NCBI GenBank assembly: GCA_038234785.1
Contig: JBBQTC010000003.1
Coordinates: 1-64,000 of the forward strand
Reading direction: 5' to 3'
DNA from: UBA668 sp038234785
GTDB taxonomy: Bacteria > Actinomycetota > Acidimicrobiia > Acidimicrobiales > Ilumatobacteraceae
Length of the DNA stretch: 64,000 nt
In this document: one piece after another, positions 16,341 to 25,229 of the stretch
How the letters are laid out: every line of letters begins with the position of its first letter
Numbering within the stretch: the stretch's first letter is position 1
The notes under the pieces: model-generated
The model's database searches: none
Told to the model about the DNA's origin: nothing
What the model saw: the letters and a program-made list of their open reading frames with translations, nothing else
Position numbers and translations under genes: made by a program

Positions 16341-17012
16341 TCAGTCGCGCCGCGGCAGATGGCGTGACAGGGCTTCGGCCACGCCGACGCCGGCCGAACC
16401 GGTCGTGAGCTCCACGCCGGACGCGCGCACGGCCGCGTCGGCGTTCGCGACACCGACGGCAATCGTCGCCACCGCGAACATCGCGAGGTCGTTCTCGGCG
16501 TCACCGACGGCGATGATCGGAATGCCGTGGGCCGCGAGGTCGGCCACGGCTGCACGGAGCCCGGATGCCTTGTCGCACTCCGCGGGCACCAGGGCCACCG
16601 ATCCCTTGTTGGTGATCAGGGCACGAGTGCTGCCGAGCCTGGCCCGGACCTCGGCGACGGTGGCCGACATCCCCGACGGCGCGCCGATCACCACGTGGCC
16701 GACGTCGAGCGATGGCACGCCGGCATCGCGGAGCGCGTCGACCATTCCCGGTTCGATGCCCTCCGCGAGCAGCGAGAGCGCGCCGGTGGACACGTCGACC
16801 ATCACGCCCCCCTCCTCACACACGGCTCGATCGAAGAGGTGCAGAACGGATGGCACCACCGCTTCGAGCGTCTCCCAGCGGCGGCCCGAAACGATGACCA
16901 GGAGATGCCCGTCGGCCTTCGCCCGATGGAGCGCCTCGACCGCCTCGGGTGCGACCGTGGTGCCGTCGAACAGCGTGCCGTCGACGTCGAGGGCGACCAA
17001 CATCTGCTGCAC
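16341..17012 (-). CDS. HAD-superfamily (Cof-type) phosphatase
   Basis: A 223-residue haloacid-dehalogenase hydrolase. ALDVDGTLFDG holds the two catalytic Asp residues, VIVSGRRW is motif II, and GDAENDLAMF is the magnesium-binding motif IV; an intervening cap is of the Cof/sucrose-phosphatase type. It is divergent from otsA, 54 bases away. A role as trehalose-6-phosphate phosphatase is attractive from context but not shown by sequence, since the typical OtsB signature is not evident. MLVALDVDG four codons in may be the true start. Confidence 0.8.
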   Translation of the reverse strand: MQQMLVALDVDGTLFDGTTVAPEAVEALHRAKADGHLLVIVSGRRWETLEAVVPSVLHLFDRAVCEEGGVMVDVSTGALSLLAEGIEPGMVDALRDAGVPSLDVGHVVIGAPSGMSATVAEVRARLGSTRALITNKGSVALVPAECDKASGLRAAVADLAAHGIPIIAVGDAENDLAMFAVATIAVGVANADAAVRASGVELTTGSAGVGVAEALSRHLPRRD

Positions 17013-17066
17013 CCCCTGTTCCTAGCGCATGGCGTCAGGGGTTCGAAAGTGGGAGAATGTCGGCTG

Positions 17067-18506
17067 ATGGGGGCCATTGTGATCGCGGCCAACCGACTCC
17101 CGGTGGAGATCGACGCCGACGGGACGATGATCGCCAGTCCGGGCGGGCTCGCATCGGCGCTGACGTCGGTTGCCACCGATGGCTGCACCTGGGTCGGCTG
17201 GGCCGGAACAGAGGCCGGACGCATCGAGCCGTTCGTGTCCGGCGGCATCCGCCTGCATCCGGTGACCCTGTCGGAGGGTGAGGCCAACCGCTACTACCGC
17301 GGGTTCGCCAACTCCGTGCTGTGGCCGCTGTTCCACGGTCGGCTGCGGCGCGAGGAGATGAACCGGGCGTGGTGGCGGTCGTATCGCGGTGTGAACGAGC
17401 GATTCGCTTCGGCGATCGCTCGTGAGGCGCCCGAGGATGCGATGGTCTGGGTGCACGACTATCACCTGTTGCTCGTGCCGCGCATGCTGCGATTGCGACG
17501 CCCCGACGTGCGCATCGGGCTCTTCCTGCACATCCCGTTCCCCAACGCCCAGCTGTTCTCGATGTTGCCGTGGCGCCAGGAGGTGTTGTCGGGCATGCTC
17601 GGCTCTGACCTCATCGGCTTCCAGGTGGCGGAGGACGCCCAGAACTTCATCGCCACCACCGAGCGGTTGCTCCAGACGCGTGTCGATGGCGCGCGACTCG
17701 TTCACGGATCGCAGTTCGTCGAGGTTGACGTGTTCCCGATCTCGGTCGACTTCGCTCACTGGGATCGCCTCGGTGATGCGGCGGCGGCGGACGCGGCCGC
17801 CCATCGGGAAGAGCTCGGGGTCGACTCGATCTTCCTCGGGATCGACAGGTTGGATTACACCAAGGGCATCGTGCAACGGCTCCAGGCGTACGCCGAGTTG
17901 CTCCAGGACGGGCAGCTCGACCCCGACAACTGCACCTTCGTGCAGGTCGCCGTGCCGAGTCGGGCGGACGTGCCTGCGTACCAGGACGAGCGTGCCGATG
18001 TGGAGGCGCTCGTCGAGCGGATCAACACCACCCATCGCCGCCCGAACGGCACCGGCCCCGTGCACTACATCGAGTCTGGATTCGACGACGCCGGTCTGGC
18101 CGGCTGGTACCGGGCCGCGAACACGCTGGTCGTCACCTCGCTGGCCGATGGGATGAATCTGGTGGCGAAGGAGTTCGTCGCCGCACGCGGCGATCTCGAT
18201 GGTGTGGTGGTCCTCAGCGAGTTCACGGGATCGGCTCAGGACCTCGATCGCGCACTGGTGATCAACCCCTACGACATCGATGCGATCAAGGGTGCCCTCG
18301 TCACCTCGTTGGCGTTACCCCCCGCGCAGCGGCTGGACCGCATGGAGGCGATGCGTGACAACGTTCGCCAGAACGACGTGCACCACTGGGCGCAGTCGTT
18401 CCTCGATCGGCTTGCTGCATCGTCCCGGCCAGGCGATCCCGCGCCGCGATGGCACCAACTCGCCATCGCCCGGCTGCGTCGTTTCGCCACCGTGAAACGC
18501 GGGTAG
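17067..18506 (+). CDS. otsA: alpha,alpha-trehalose-6-phosphate synthase
   Basis: A 479-residue GT20 enzyme that joins glucose from UDP- or GDP-glucose to glucose-6-phosphate. AANRLPVEIDADG carries the donor/acceptor loop, then WVGWAG, WPLFHGR, WVHDYHLLLVPRML, GLFLHIPFPNAQLFSMLPWR, IDRLDYTKGIVQRLQAY and TSLADGMNLVAKEFVAAR. These are the OtsA signatures, and the length is standard. The ATG at 17067 removes a long antisense extension of the frame. A glycosyltransferase gene begins 9 bases after its stop, likely in the same transcript. Trehalose would serve as osmoprotectant or storage sugar. Confidence 0.95.
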   Translation: MGAIVIAANRLPVEIDADGTMIASPGGLASALTSVATDGCTWVGWAGTEAGRIEPFVSGGIRLHPVTLSEGEANRYYRGFANSVLWPLFHGRLRREEMNRAWWRSYRGVNERFASAIAREAPEDAMVWVHDYHLLLVPRMLRLRRPDVRIGLFLHIPFPNAQLFSMLPWRQEVLSGMLGSDLIGFQVAEDAQNFIATTERLLQTRVDGARLVHGSQFVEVDVFPISVDFAHWDRLGDAAAADAAAHREELGVDSIFLGIDRLDYTKGIVQRLQAYAELLQDGQLDPDNCTFVQVAVPSRADVPAYQDERADVEALVERINTTHRRPNGTGPVHYIESGFDDAGLAGWYRAANTLVVTSLADGMNLVAKEFVAARGDLDGVVVLSEFTGSAQDLDRALVINPYDIDAIKGALVTSLALPPAQRLDRMEAMRDNVRQNDVHHWAQSFLDRLAASSRPGDPAPRWHQLAIARLRRFATVKRG

Positions 18507-18514
18507 GGACCAGC

Positions 18515-19543
18515 GTGGACATCGCGATCATTGCGCCGACCTGGCTCCCGATCCCTGCCCCCGCGTATGGCGGCACCGAGACGGTGGTCGACGCCCTGGC
18601 CCGTGGCCTGCAGTCGGCGGGTCACTCGGTGCTGCTCGTGTGTCACCCCGACTCCACATGTCCGGTTCCGCGTGCCTCGGTGGTGCCCGCCGAGGACACC
18701 ACGCGGATGGGTCGTGCTGCCATCGAACTCGAGCACGCGATCGGTGCCTACGAGCTCGTTGGCGATGCGGATGTCGTGCACGACCACACGCTGGCCGGTC
18801 CTCCGTACTCGGCTCGCTTCCCGCGCCTGGCGGTGATGGCCACCAACCACATGCCGTTCACGCGAACGATGACAGCGATCTTCGGCGCGGCGGTGCCGCA
18901 CGTCGGATTGATCGCCATCTCTCATTCGCATGCCGAGTCGACCGATCTGCCGATCGCCGCAGTGGTGCATCACGGTGTGGACCTGGCCGAGTTCCCGATG
19001 GGCGCCGGTTCGGGCGGGTACGCCGCGGTGTTGTCGCGGATGGCTCCGGAGAAGGGTGTACACCGCGCCGTCGCGATCGCGCGAGCGGCGGGCACGCCGC
19101 TCAAGATCGCGGCGAAGATGCGTGAGGCGCGCGAGATCGAGTACTTCGAGGAGTTCGTCGAGCCGTATCTCGGCGACGGCATCGAGTACGTCGGTGAACT
19201 CGACGCACCCGCGAAGCGGACCCTGCTGGCGGACGCGGTCGCGCTGGTCAACCCGATCGAGTGGTCGGAACCGTTCGGGATGGCGATGGTCGAGGCGATG
19301 GCGTGCGGAACGCCGGTCATCGGGTGCCCTCGTGGTGCCGCGCCGGAGATCGTGGTGTCCGGTGAGACAGGGATGTTGAGCAACGACGACGAGGTGCTCG
19401 TCGAGGCGTTGCGATCGATCGATCGTTTCGACCGTGCCGCATGCCGCCGCCGCGTCGCCGAGTGGTTCTCCGTCGAGCGGATGGTCGAGGGGCATGTCGC
19501 GGCGTACGCCGCACAGCGGGCACGTGTCCGCAGCGGGAGCTGA
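18515..19543 (+). CDS. GT4-family glycosyltransferase
   Basis: A 342-residue transferase starting at GTG 18515 (VDIAIIAPTWLPIPAPAYGGTE). The N-terminal GGTE loop and VHDHTL, plus the C-terminal LSRMAPEKGVHRA and NPIEWSEPFGMAMVEAMACGTPVIG, are typical GT-B fold and GT4 donor-binding features, with the E-x7-E pair in the last segment. Donor and acceptor cannot be told. It lies between otsA and a sugar kinase gene on the same strand, so a role in compatible-solute or polysaccharide synthesis is inferred. Confidence 0.88.
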   Translation: MDIAIIAPTWLPIPAPAYGGTETVVDALARGLQSAGHSVLLVCHPDSTCPVPRASVVPAEDTTRMGRAAIELEHAIGAYELVGDADVVHDHTLAGPPYSARFPRLAVMATNHMPFTRTMTAIFGAAVPHVGLIAISHSHAESTDLPIAAVVHHGVDLAEFPMGAGSGGYAAVLSRMAPEKGVHRAVAIARAAGTPLKIAAKMREAREIEYFEEFVEPYLGDGIEYVGELDAPAKRTLLADAVALVNPIEWSEPFGMAMVEAMACGTPVIGCPRGAAPEIVVSGETGMLSNDDEVLVEALRSIDRFDRAACRRRVAEWFSVERMVEGHVAAYAAQRARVRSGS

Positions 19544-19561
19544 GCACTAGCCTCCGCGACC

Positions 19562-20476
19562 GTGATCGTGGTTGGTGGTGAGGCACTGGTGGATCTGGTG
19601 ATCGGACCCTCGGGTCAGGTTGCCGCCAAGCTCGGGGGAGGCCCGTTCAACTCGGCGCGGGTGATCGGCCGTCTCAGCACCGAGGTCGAGTTTCTGGGAG
19701 CGCTGTCGCTCGACCGGTTCGGGACATTGCTGCTCGACCAGTTGCGTGACGACCAGGTCGGTGTTCGGCTGGTGCAGTTCACGGATCTTCCCACCACGCT
19801 TGCCGCCGCAGAACTCGACGACGACGGCGCGGCGACCTACCACTTCTACTTCTCCGACACCTCGGCGCCGACGTTGTCGTCCGCTGCACTGCCGGAGGGC
19901 ACTCGCATCCTCCACGTGGGAACGCTGGGAATGGTGCTGGAACCGATGGCATCGGTGCTCGAACACGCCGTGATGACCGTGGACGAGGATGTGCTGGTGC
20001 TGCTCGACCCGAACTGTCGACCGCGGGTGACGCCGGACCGGGCGGCATATCTCGGGCGCCTCGGTCGGCTGTTGCGTCGCGCCGATGTCGTGAAGGTGAG
20101 CACCGACGACCTCGAGTTCCTGTCGCCGGGCGATCTCGAAGCGGGGATACGACTGCTGCTCGAGGGCGGAGCGGCGGTGGTGTTGCACACCGACGGCGGA
20201 CGGGGCGTCAAGGTCCGCACCCCGGCAGCAACGATCGAGGTGCCAGTGCCCTCGGTCGAGGTGGTCGACACCATCGGCGCCGGTGACTCGTTCGGGGGTG
20301 CATTCGCTGCGTGGTGGCACCAGGCGGGACTGGGCCGCTCCGATCTTTCCGACCTCGATGCGCTGTGCGCTGCGGTGAGCGCCGCTGCGCAGGTCGCGGC
20401 GATCAGCTGTACTCGGGTGGGCGCCCAGCCCCCACGCCGCGACGAGCTCGGCGAGGGCTGGGCACCAACGAGGTAG
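19562..20476 (+). CDS. PfkB-family carbohydrate kinase
   Basis: A 304-residue sugar kinase with the ribokinase fold. VVGGEALVDLVIGP opens it, KLGGGPFNSARVIGRL is the substrate-binding glycine motif, and VEVVDTIGAGDSFGGAF near residue 240 is the DTxGAGD ATP/anion-hole motif with the catalytic Asp. Fructokinase is the nearest guess, but sugar preference is not visible. Starts at GTG 19562, 18 bases after the glycosyltransferase stop, and closes this carbohydrate cluster. Confidence 0.9.
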   Translation: MIVVGGEALVDLVIGPSGQVAAKLGGGPFNSARVIGRLSTEVEFLGALSLDRFGTLLLDQLRDDQVGVRLVQFTDLPTTLAAAELDDDGAATYHFYFSDTSAPTLSSAALPEGTRILHVGTLGMVLEPMASVLEHAVMTVDEDVLVLLDPNCRPRVTPDRAAYLGRLGRLLRRADVVKVSTDDLEFLSPGDLEAGIRLLLEGGAAVVLHTDGGRGVKVRTPAATIEVPVPSVEVVDTIGAGDSFGGAFAAWWHQAGLGRSDLSDLDALCAAVSAAAQVAAISCTRVGAQPPRRDELGEGWAPTR

Positions 20477-20487
20477 TCAACGGGCGA

Positions 20488-21279
20488 TCAGGACTCGAAC
20501 TGCCACTCGAACGGTTCCAGTGCCGACGGGGGAGCGAAGCCGGGGGCGGGGAGCTCACGTGGTGCGTGCTCGGACTGCGCCGCCCCGCACTGCAACCACG
20601 CTTCGGCGCGCCGGGTGGAGAGGTCGGTCAGTGCCGCGATTCTCGGGCCGAAGTGGTGCACCCAACGGGCGAACGTCGTACCGGCGGCGACCATGCTGAG
20701 GAACACCAGCATCATCGCCGGATCCTCGATGACGTCGGCCGGCTCGATGGTGCGTACGAAGGGTGCCATCGCCGCGGCGACGGTGAGCCAGGCGCCGATG
20801 ACGAGGAACGACCGAGCGGATGGGAGGCGGTACCCGCGTCCGATCAGGCCCGCCGAGATCGCGTAGAGGAGGCCGGCTTCCATGACGAGGTAGAAGGCGG
20901 ACGGGTTGACCTTGCCGCACAGGACGAAGATGACGTTGAGCCCGACACCCGCCCACAGCGCCACCCGCAGTGGGCGCCCGACGACCAACATCAAACCGAT
21001 GAGCACTTGGGCGACGGCGACGACGATGGCGACCTGGACGGCCAACGGAGTGAGGACCGAGGTCATCACCGGGCGGAAGAACGGGAGCGCGTCGCTCTGC
21101 TGGGCATCAAGGAACGTGCGGAGCTTGTCGCCGTGCCACCAGGCGGGATCGATCAGCTTCTCCGCCGCCGCTCGCAGCCAACCGACGGCGAGGAACAGAC
21201 GGAGCGGGAGGAGCGCGATGGATGGCTGCACGTCGGGAGACCGGAACGTGGGCGCGACAGGACGTGGTGATTCGAGCAT
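20488..21279 (-). CDS. DoxX-like membrane protein
   Basis: A 263-residue integral membrane protein with about five hydrophobic helices (SIALLPLRLFLAVGWLRAAAEKLIDP, then VAIVVAVAQVLIGLMLVVG, VALWAGVGLNVIFVLCG and later two more). The first helix and following segment resemble DoxX/DoxD proteins, which in some species support thiosulfate:quinone oxidation or redox homeostasis. The C-terminal about 60 residues are soluble. A 107-base gap precedes the start, with an AT-richer stretch near 21322-21351 that is the likely promoter area. Confidence 0.7.
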   Translation of the reverse strand: MLESPRPVAPTFRSPDVQPSIALLPLRLFLAVGWLRAAAEKLIDPAWWHGDKLRTFLDAQQSDALPFFRPVMTSVLTPLAVQVAIVVAVAQVLIGLMLVVGRPLRVALWAGVGLNVIFVLCGKVNPSAFYLVMEAGLLYAISAGLIGRGYRLPSARSFLVIGAWLTVAAAMAPFVRTIEPADVIEDPAMMLVFLSMVAAGTTFARWVHHFGPRIAALTDLSTRRAEAWLQCGAAQSEHAPRELPAPGFAPPSALEPFEWQFES

Positions 21280-21386
21280 GGGGACTCCTTCTGGGGTCGG
21301 CCGAGGGATGGCCGTGCCGTGTTACGAATGAGTGTCAAATATTACAGATCCATGACGAAGAGACGTCCAGGGTTCGTCCAAGACTT

Positions 21387-22592
21387 CTAGAACATGCTGC
21401 CGCTCCAGGTGCCGGGTGACACCGAGAAGAGGGCATCAGCCCTGGTCGCGGCATCGATGGTTCCGGCGGAGAGCCGGCCGGCGGCGAGCAGGGTCGTCCA
21501 TTCGGCGCTGCCCATGTACGCCGCACTGAGGGCATCGATCGGAACTGCCAGGTCAGCCGGACCGCTCACTCGCTCCACGCCGGCATTGGAGATCGAGAAC
21601 GTGTCGGTGTTGTCGTTGAACAGCGGGTCGGTGACGAGGAGCGTGATGGGATCACCGATTCCGTACGTACGCGCCCGCAGCGCGGTCTCGACATCGAGCA
21701 GCCGGAGCCACTGCTCGTCCCATCGATGACTCAGCTCATAGCCGCGTCGGTCGTGGATTGCGTGGCGGATCAGATCGTCGACGGGGCGGCACTCCGCCTC
21801 GATCGTGCGGACCAGGCTGATGCTTGCGACGTAGTCCCAGAGCGCGAGCTCGGCCGCCGGTGTGGCGGCAAAGAGATCGAAGACCTTGGCCAGGCCGAGG
21901 TTCTCGTGGAAGTGGTGGTCCGTCCATTGCAACGAGTAGTGCACGTAGCCGTTGTCGATGCCGTCGGAGTTCGAGTGGACCACGACGAAGTTGCCCTTCT
22001 TCGCGTCGACCGCGTTGGCGAGGTACCGCTTCCACATCGATGCACTTCGACTGACGGCTCCGGCTCGGTGCGGGAAACCGTCGTAGAGCGGCTGGACCGT
22101 GGCGACGATGTCGTCGGGCCGAAGGATGCGGAACGAACCGGCGCCCACGCCGCCGATCGGCCGCATCCGCCGGGCCTCCAACTTCACGCTGGCCGCGTCG
22201 CCTGCCACGCCGAAGCCGTAGCGCCGGTAGATGACGGCTTCGCTGGCTCGCAGGCTGGCGAGGGGTCGCCCCTCGGAGCGCTCGAGCTCGAGCAGGCGAT
22301 GCATCATCCGGGTCAGGGCTCCCTGTCGGGTGTGGGTCGGCAGGACGCCGACTCGAGTGACGCCGGCGGTCGCGAGCCGTGCGCCGCCCGGTGCGACGGT
22401 GTCGAAGTGGAATGCACCGACGTTTCCGACGCATTGGTCGCCGTCCCAGGCCGACACCGACAGGTGATCGTGCTCCCAACTGGACAGCGACTGCCCCCAT
22501 TCCTCATCGCTGGGAGGGCTGAACATGAGGGCGGTGGCCATGGCGTCGGCGGCCCGGCGGTACTCGTGGGGTTCGGTGCGTCGCACTTCCAT
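21387..22592 (-). CDS. Eis-like GNAT N-acetyltransferase
   Basis: A 401-residue protein. The N-terminal half has the GNAT acetyl-CoA core (TAGVTRVGVLPTHTRQGALTRMMHRLLE, where R/Q-x-x-G-x-G/A is the pantetheine-binding loop) and a second GNAT-like half; the C-terminal about 100 residues resemble a sterol-carrier-like domain. Ending in Phe, as SGSMF does, is typical of Eis proteins, whose terminal carboxylate acts in catalysis. Mycobacterial Eis acetylates aminoglycosides and other amines; the substrate here is unknown. Confidence 0.85.
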   Translation of the reverse strand: MEVRRTEPHEYRRAADAMATALMFSPPSDEEWGQSLSSWEHDHLSVSAWDGDQCVGNVGAFHFDTVAPGGARLATAGVTRVGVLPTHTRQGALTRMMHRLLELERSEGRPLASLRASEAVIYRRYGFGVAGDAASVKLEARRMRPIGGVGAGSFRILRPDDIVATVQPLYDGFPHRAGAVSRSASMWKRYLANAVDAKKGNFVVVHSNSDGIDNGYVHYSLQWTDHHFHENLGLAKVFDLFAATPAAELALWDYVASISLVRTIEAECRPVDDLIRHAIHDRRGYELSHRWDEQWLRLLDVETALRARTYGIGDPITLLVTDPLFNDNTDTFSISNAGVERVSGPADLAVPIDALSAAYMGSAEWTTLLAAGRLSAGTIDAATRADALFSVSPGTWSGSMF

Positions 22593-22649
22593 GGTCGCAG
22601 CCTGTCAGCTGTCGGGATCCGTGTCACACCCTTTCCGTACGGTGCGCAC

Positions 22650-23846
22650 ATGGATGTCGGAACGGTACGGAGGTTGGTCTCGGGGGCGTCATTGCCCGAC
22701 GTCGCGGCCTGCCGCGCCGAGCTGCGAGCGATCCGCGTCGTGCGTGGGTCACTCGACTCGCGTGAGGTCGAGGTGGCTGCTCGCTTGGACGAGTTGGCGG
22801 CCGACGAGCCCTCGGTGTTCCCGGAGGAAGAGGTCGCCACTGCGGCGAAGTCGTCGTTGCTCAAGGCATCGCGGGTGAGGTCGCGTCAGCGGGCCGCCGG
22901 CGACATTCCGCAGTTGGGCGATGCGTTGGCGAACGGTGAGACCACCGGCGACCGTCTCGATCTGGTGGCCAGGGCCACGCACGGATTGTCGCCGACCGAG
23001 AAGGCACGGGTCGCGGCCCACGGCGACGAACTGGCGCAGGGAGCAGCTCGGCTGTCGGATCGTGAGTTCCGGCAGCTGTTGGAGCGGGTGATCCGCACCT
23101 GCCGCGACGACGACGGTCTCGACCGTCTGGCCCGACAGCGAGCGGCATCGCGGCTTCGTTGGTGGAACGACGTCGACGGTATGTGGTGTCTGTCCGGCCG
23201 GTTCGATCCTGTCACCGGTGCGGAGATGGAGAGTCGTATCCGAGCGTCGATCGAGCGCATGTTCCATGACCGCACGCCCGAGCAGTGCCCGAGTGAACCG
23301 ACCGAGCGGCACGAGTTCCTCGCTGCCCAGGCCCTGGCCGCGATGTGTGGCGGCGGCGGCCAGTTCGGTGTGCCCGACGTGACGGTGCTCATCGACGAGC
23401 GAACCTTGCGGGAGGGTCGCTGGCACGACGGCTCGATCGTCGACGCCGGGCTCGGGCGGTTCGGCTTGCCCATCGAGACGATTCGGCGGTGGGCCTGCAT
23501 CGGCACCGTCACACCCGTCGTGGTGTCCGCCGACGGGGTTCGTCTGCTGCTCGGACGTGAGACGCGCCTGGCGAACCGTGCCCAACGGCGTGCGTTGCGA
23601 GTGCTGTATCGCACCTGCGCGCTGTGCGACGTCCCGTTCGAGCACACGCAGATCCACCATGTCAGCTGGTTCCGGCTGGGCGGATTGACCGACATCGACA
23701 ATTTGCTGCCCATGTGTGCCCGTCATCACCACCTCGTGCACGAGGGCGGATGGACGCTTCACCTCGACATCGATCGAACGCTCACGGTCACCCGACCAGG
23801 CGGCGCCATCAGTACGCATGGACCGCCGCGAGTGAGGGCGGCGTGA
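22650..23846 (+). CDS. DUF222 and HNH-endonuclease domain protein
   Basis: A 398-residue protein common in many copies in actinobacteria. The N-terminal two thirds is the helical DUF222 region (SREVEVAARLDELAA and later LDRLARQRAASRLRWWND). The C-terminus has the HNH fold: CALCDVPFEHTQIHHV, NLLPMCARHHHLVHEGGW, with four Cys/His zinc ligands and HH catalytic residues. These genes are often linked with mobile DNA or intein-like dispersal, but their function is not established. I took the ATG at 22650, since the frame upstream is antisense to the Eis-like gene. Divergent from that gene, with 57 bases between. Confidence 0.9.
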   Translation: MDVGTVRRLVSGASLPDVAACRAELRAIRVVRGSLDSREVEVAARLDELAADEPSVFPEEEVATAAKSSLLKASRVRSRQRAAGDIPQLGDALANGETTGDRLDLVARATHGLSPTEKARVAAHGDELAQGAARLSDREFRQLLERVIRTCRDDDGLDRLARQRAASRLRWWNDVDGMWCLSGRFDPVTGAEMESRIRASIERMFHDRTPEQCPSEPTERHEFLAAQALAAMCGGGGQFGVPDVTVLIDERTLREGRWHDGSIVDAGLGRFGLPIETIRRWACIGTVTPVVVSADGVRLLLGRETRLANRAQRRALRVLYRTCALCDVPFEHTQIHHVSWFRLGGLTDIDNLLPMCARHHHLVHEGGWTLHLDIDRTLTVTRPGGAISTHGPPRVRAA

Positions 23847-23851
23847 ACGCC

Positions 23852-24730
23852 TCAGCCAAGGCGCAGGGGTGTGATCACCTGTTCGACGAATCGGAGGACA
23901 GGCTCCGTGGATTGCGGATTGCCGAAGTCCATCACGAAGTGGCGAACGCCGAGGTCGGCGCGGTGCTGCAACAGCTCGACGAGTGCGGCGGAGTCGGCAT
24001 CGGACTCGGGAAGCGGGTGCTCGATGGTGTTCGAGATCTCGATCGTGGATGGGTCGCGGCCTGCTTTCTCGGCCGCGGCGTGCACGATGCCCTTGCGTCG
24101 GTTCCAGTCGTCGTCGCCTCGATACCAACAGTTCCAGATGTCGGCGAGGCGCCCCACCATCGGTAGACCGACCTTCTCGCCGGATGCACCGATGCAGATC
24201 CGAGGTGCGGGATCAGGAAGCGGCGGCGCCGACGCTCCGGCGATGTGGAAGTACGTGCCGTCGAACGATGGCTCGTCCTGGGTCCACATCAGCCGGCAGA
24301 TGGTGATGACCTCCTCCAACTGCGCGAAGCGCACCGATGGCTTGGGGAAGTCGTAGCCGTACGCGGTGTACTCGTCCTCCCGCCATCCGGCACCAATGCC
24401 GAGGATGAAGCGCCCACCGGAGAGCACTTGCAACGTGGCGGCCATCTTCGCGGTCAGCGCGGGCGGTCGGTAGCCGTGACCGAGCACATGGTGGCAGAGC
24501 TCGACCGTCGGATATCTCGCTGCCAACCAGGTCAAGGTGGTCCAGGCCTCGAGGAAGGGGTCGGTCTTGGCGTCGAAGCCATAGAAGTGGTCCGCGATCC
24601 ACACCGAGTCGAAGTGGGGGAGCGCGGTGGGGAGGATGTGTTGGTCCTGATAGACGACGATCGGCCGATGATCACTCCAACGGTTGCCGATGACGGGGGA
24701 CAGCCAGCCGAACTTCACGTCGGCGGTCAT
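23852..24730 (-). CDS. LLM-class (F420-type) flavin oxidoreductase
   Basis: A 292-residue luciferase-like monooxygenase-fold protein. DSVWIADHFYG, LGHGYRPPALTAKMAATLQVLSGGRFILGIGAGW and FDGTYFHIAGA are the family landmarks, and the R-F-x-L-G-I-G-A-G-W motif is typical of F420-dependent members in actinobacteria. The substrate is unknown. Its ATG overlaps the stop of the upstream SRPBCC gene by 4 bases (ATGA), so the two are translationally coupled. Confidence 0.88.
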   Translation of the reverse strand: MTADVKFGWLSPVIGNRWSDHRPIVVYQDQHILPTALPHFDSVWIADHFYGFDAKTDPFLEAWTTLTWLAARYPTVELCHHVLGHGYRPPALTAKMAATLQVLSGGRFILGIGAGWREDEYTAYGYDFPKPSVRFAQLEEVITICRLMWTQDEPSFDGTYFHIAGASAPPLPDPAPRICIGASGEKVGLPMVGRLADIWNCWYRGDDDWNRRKGIVHAAAEKAGRDPSTIEISNTIEHPLPESDADSAALVELLQHRADLGVRHFVMDFGNPQSTEPVLRFVEQVITPLRLG

Positions 24731-25191
24731 GCCGACTCCAACGACGACTTCACGCGCGCGAGGGTCGCATTCATTCCTTTGGTCATCGCCGATCGACGAC
24801 GCAGCACGGTGTCGTAGAGGAATCCTTGGAAACCCTTGGGCTCATAGGAGAATGATTCGGTGACTCGTGTGCCTGCGCCGTCGGCAACGAACTCGTAGCG
24901 CCACGTGGTGTATCCCTCCGCGAGAAACTCGAACACGGATCCTGGCTCGCACACCGTCACCTCGGAGGTGGTGGTCCACTTCTTGACGGTCCGGCCGGCG
25001 ACGACCGCGGCGTTGTCACCCTCGAACTTCGCGCCGACAGCGGCGGCCGTTGCCGGGGCGACCCACCGCCCGGCAGTGCACTCCGGGCTCCACTCGCCCA
25101 TGCGCGTGATGTCGGCGATGGCGGACCACACCTGCTGGGGTGGGCGGGCGATCAGCACGGTGGCGGATCCGGTGGACAGGTCAGTGCTCAT
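24727..25191 (-). CDS. SRPBCC-family (START-like) protein
   Basis: A 154-residue ligand-binding or cyclase-type protein: VLIARPPQQVWSAIADITRMGEWSPE is the characteristic opening of SRPBCC proteins, followed by a beta sheet region (VFEFLAEGYTTWRYEFVADGAGTRVTESF) and a C-terminal helix. The family binds hydrophobic ligands in a deep pocket. I took the ATG at 25191 because the longer frame is antisense to the VOC gene. Coupled to the LLM oxidoreductase by a 4-base overlap. Confidence 0.85.
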   Translation of the reverse strand: MSTDLSTGSATVLIARPPQQVWSAIADITRMGEWSPECTAGRWVAPATAAAVGAKFEGDNAAVVAGRTVKKWTTTSEVTVCEPGSVFEFLAEGYTTWRYEFVADGAGTRVTESFSYEPKGFQGFLYDTVLRRRSAMTKGMNATLARVKSSLESA

Positions 25192-25229
25192 CGCCGGAGC
25201 GTACGCCGACGAGCCACGGCGGACCCTGC

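Noticed and set aside
15152..16555. 467-codon frame opposite the debranching enzyme
   Set aside because: It lacks recognisable motifs and is His/Arg/Val-rich, a usual shadow of high-GC coding sequence.
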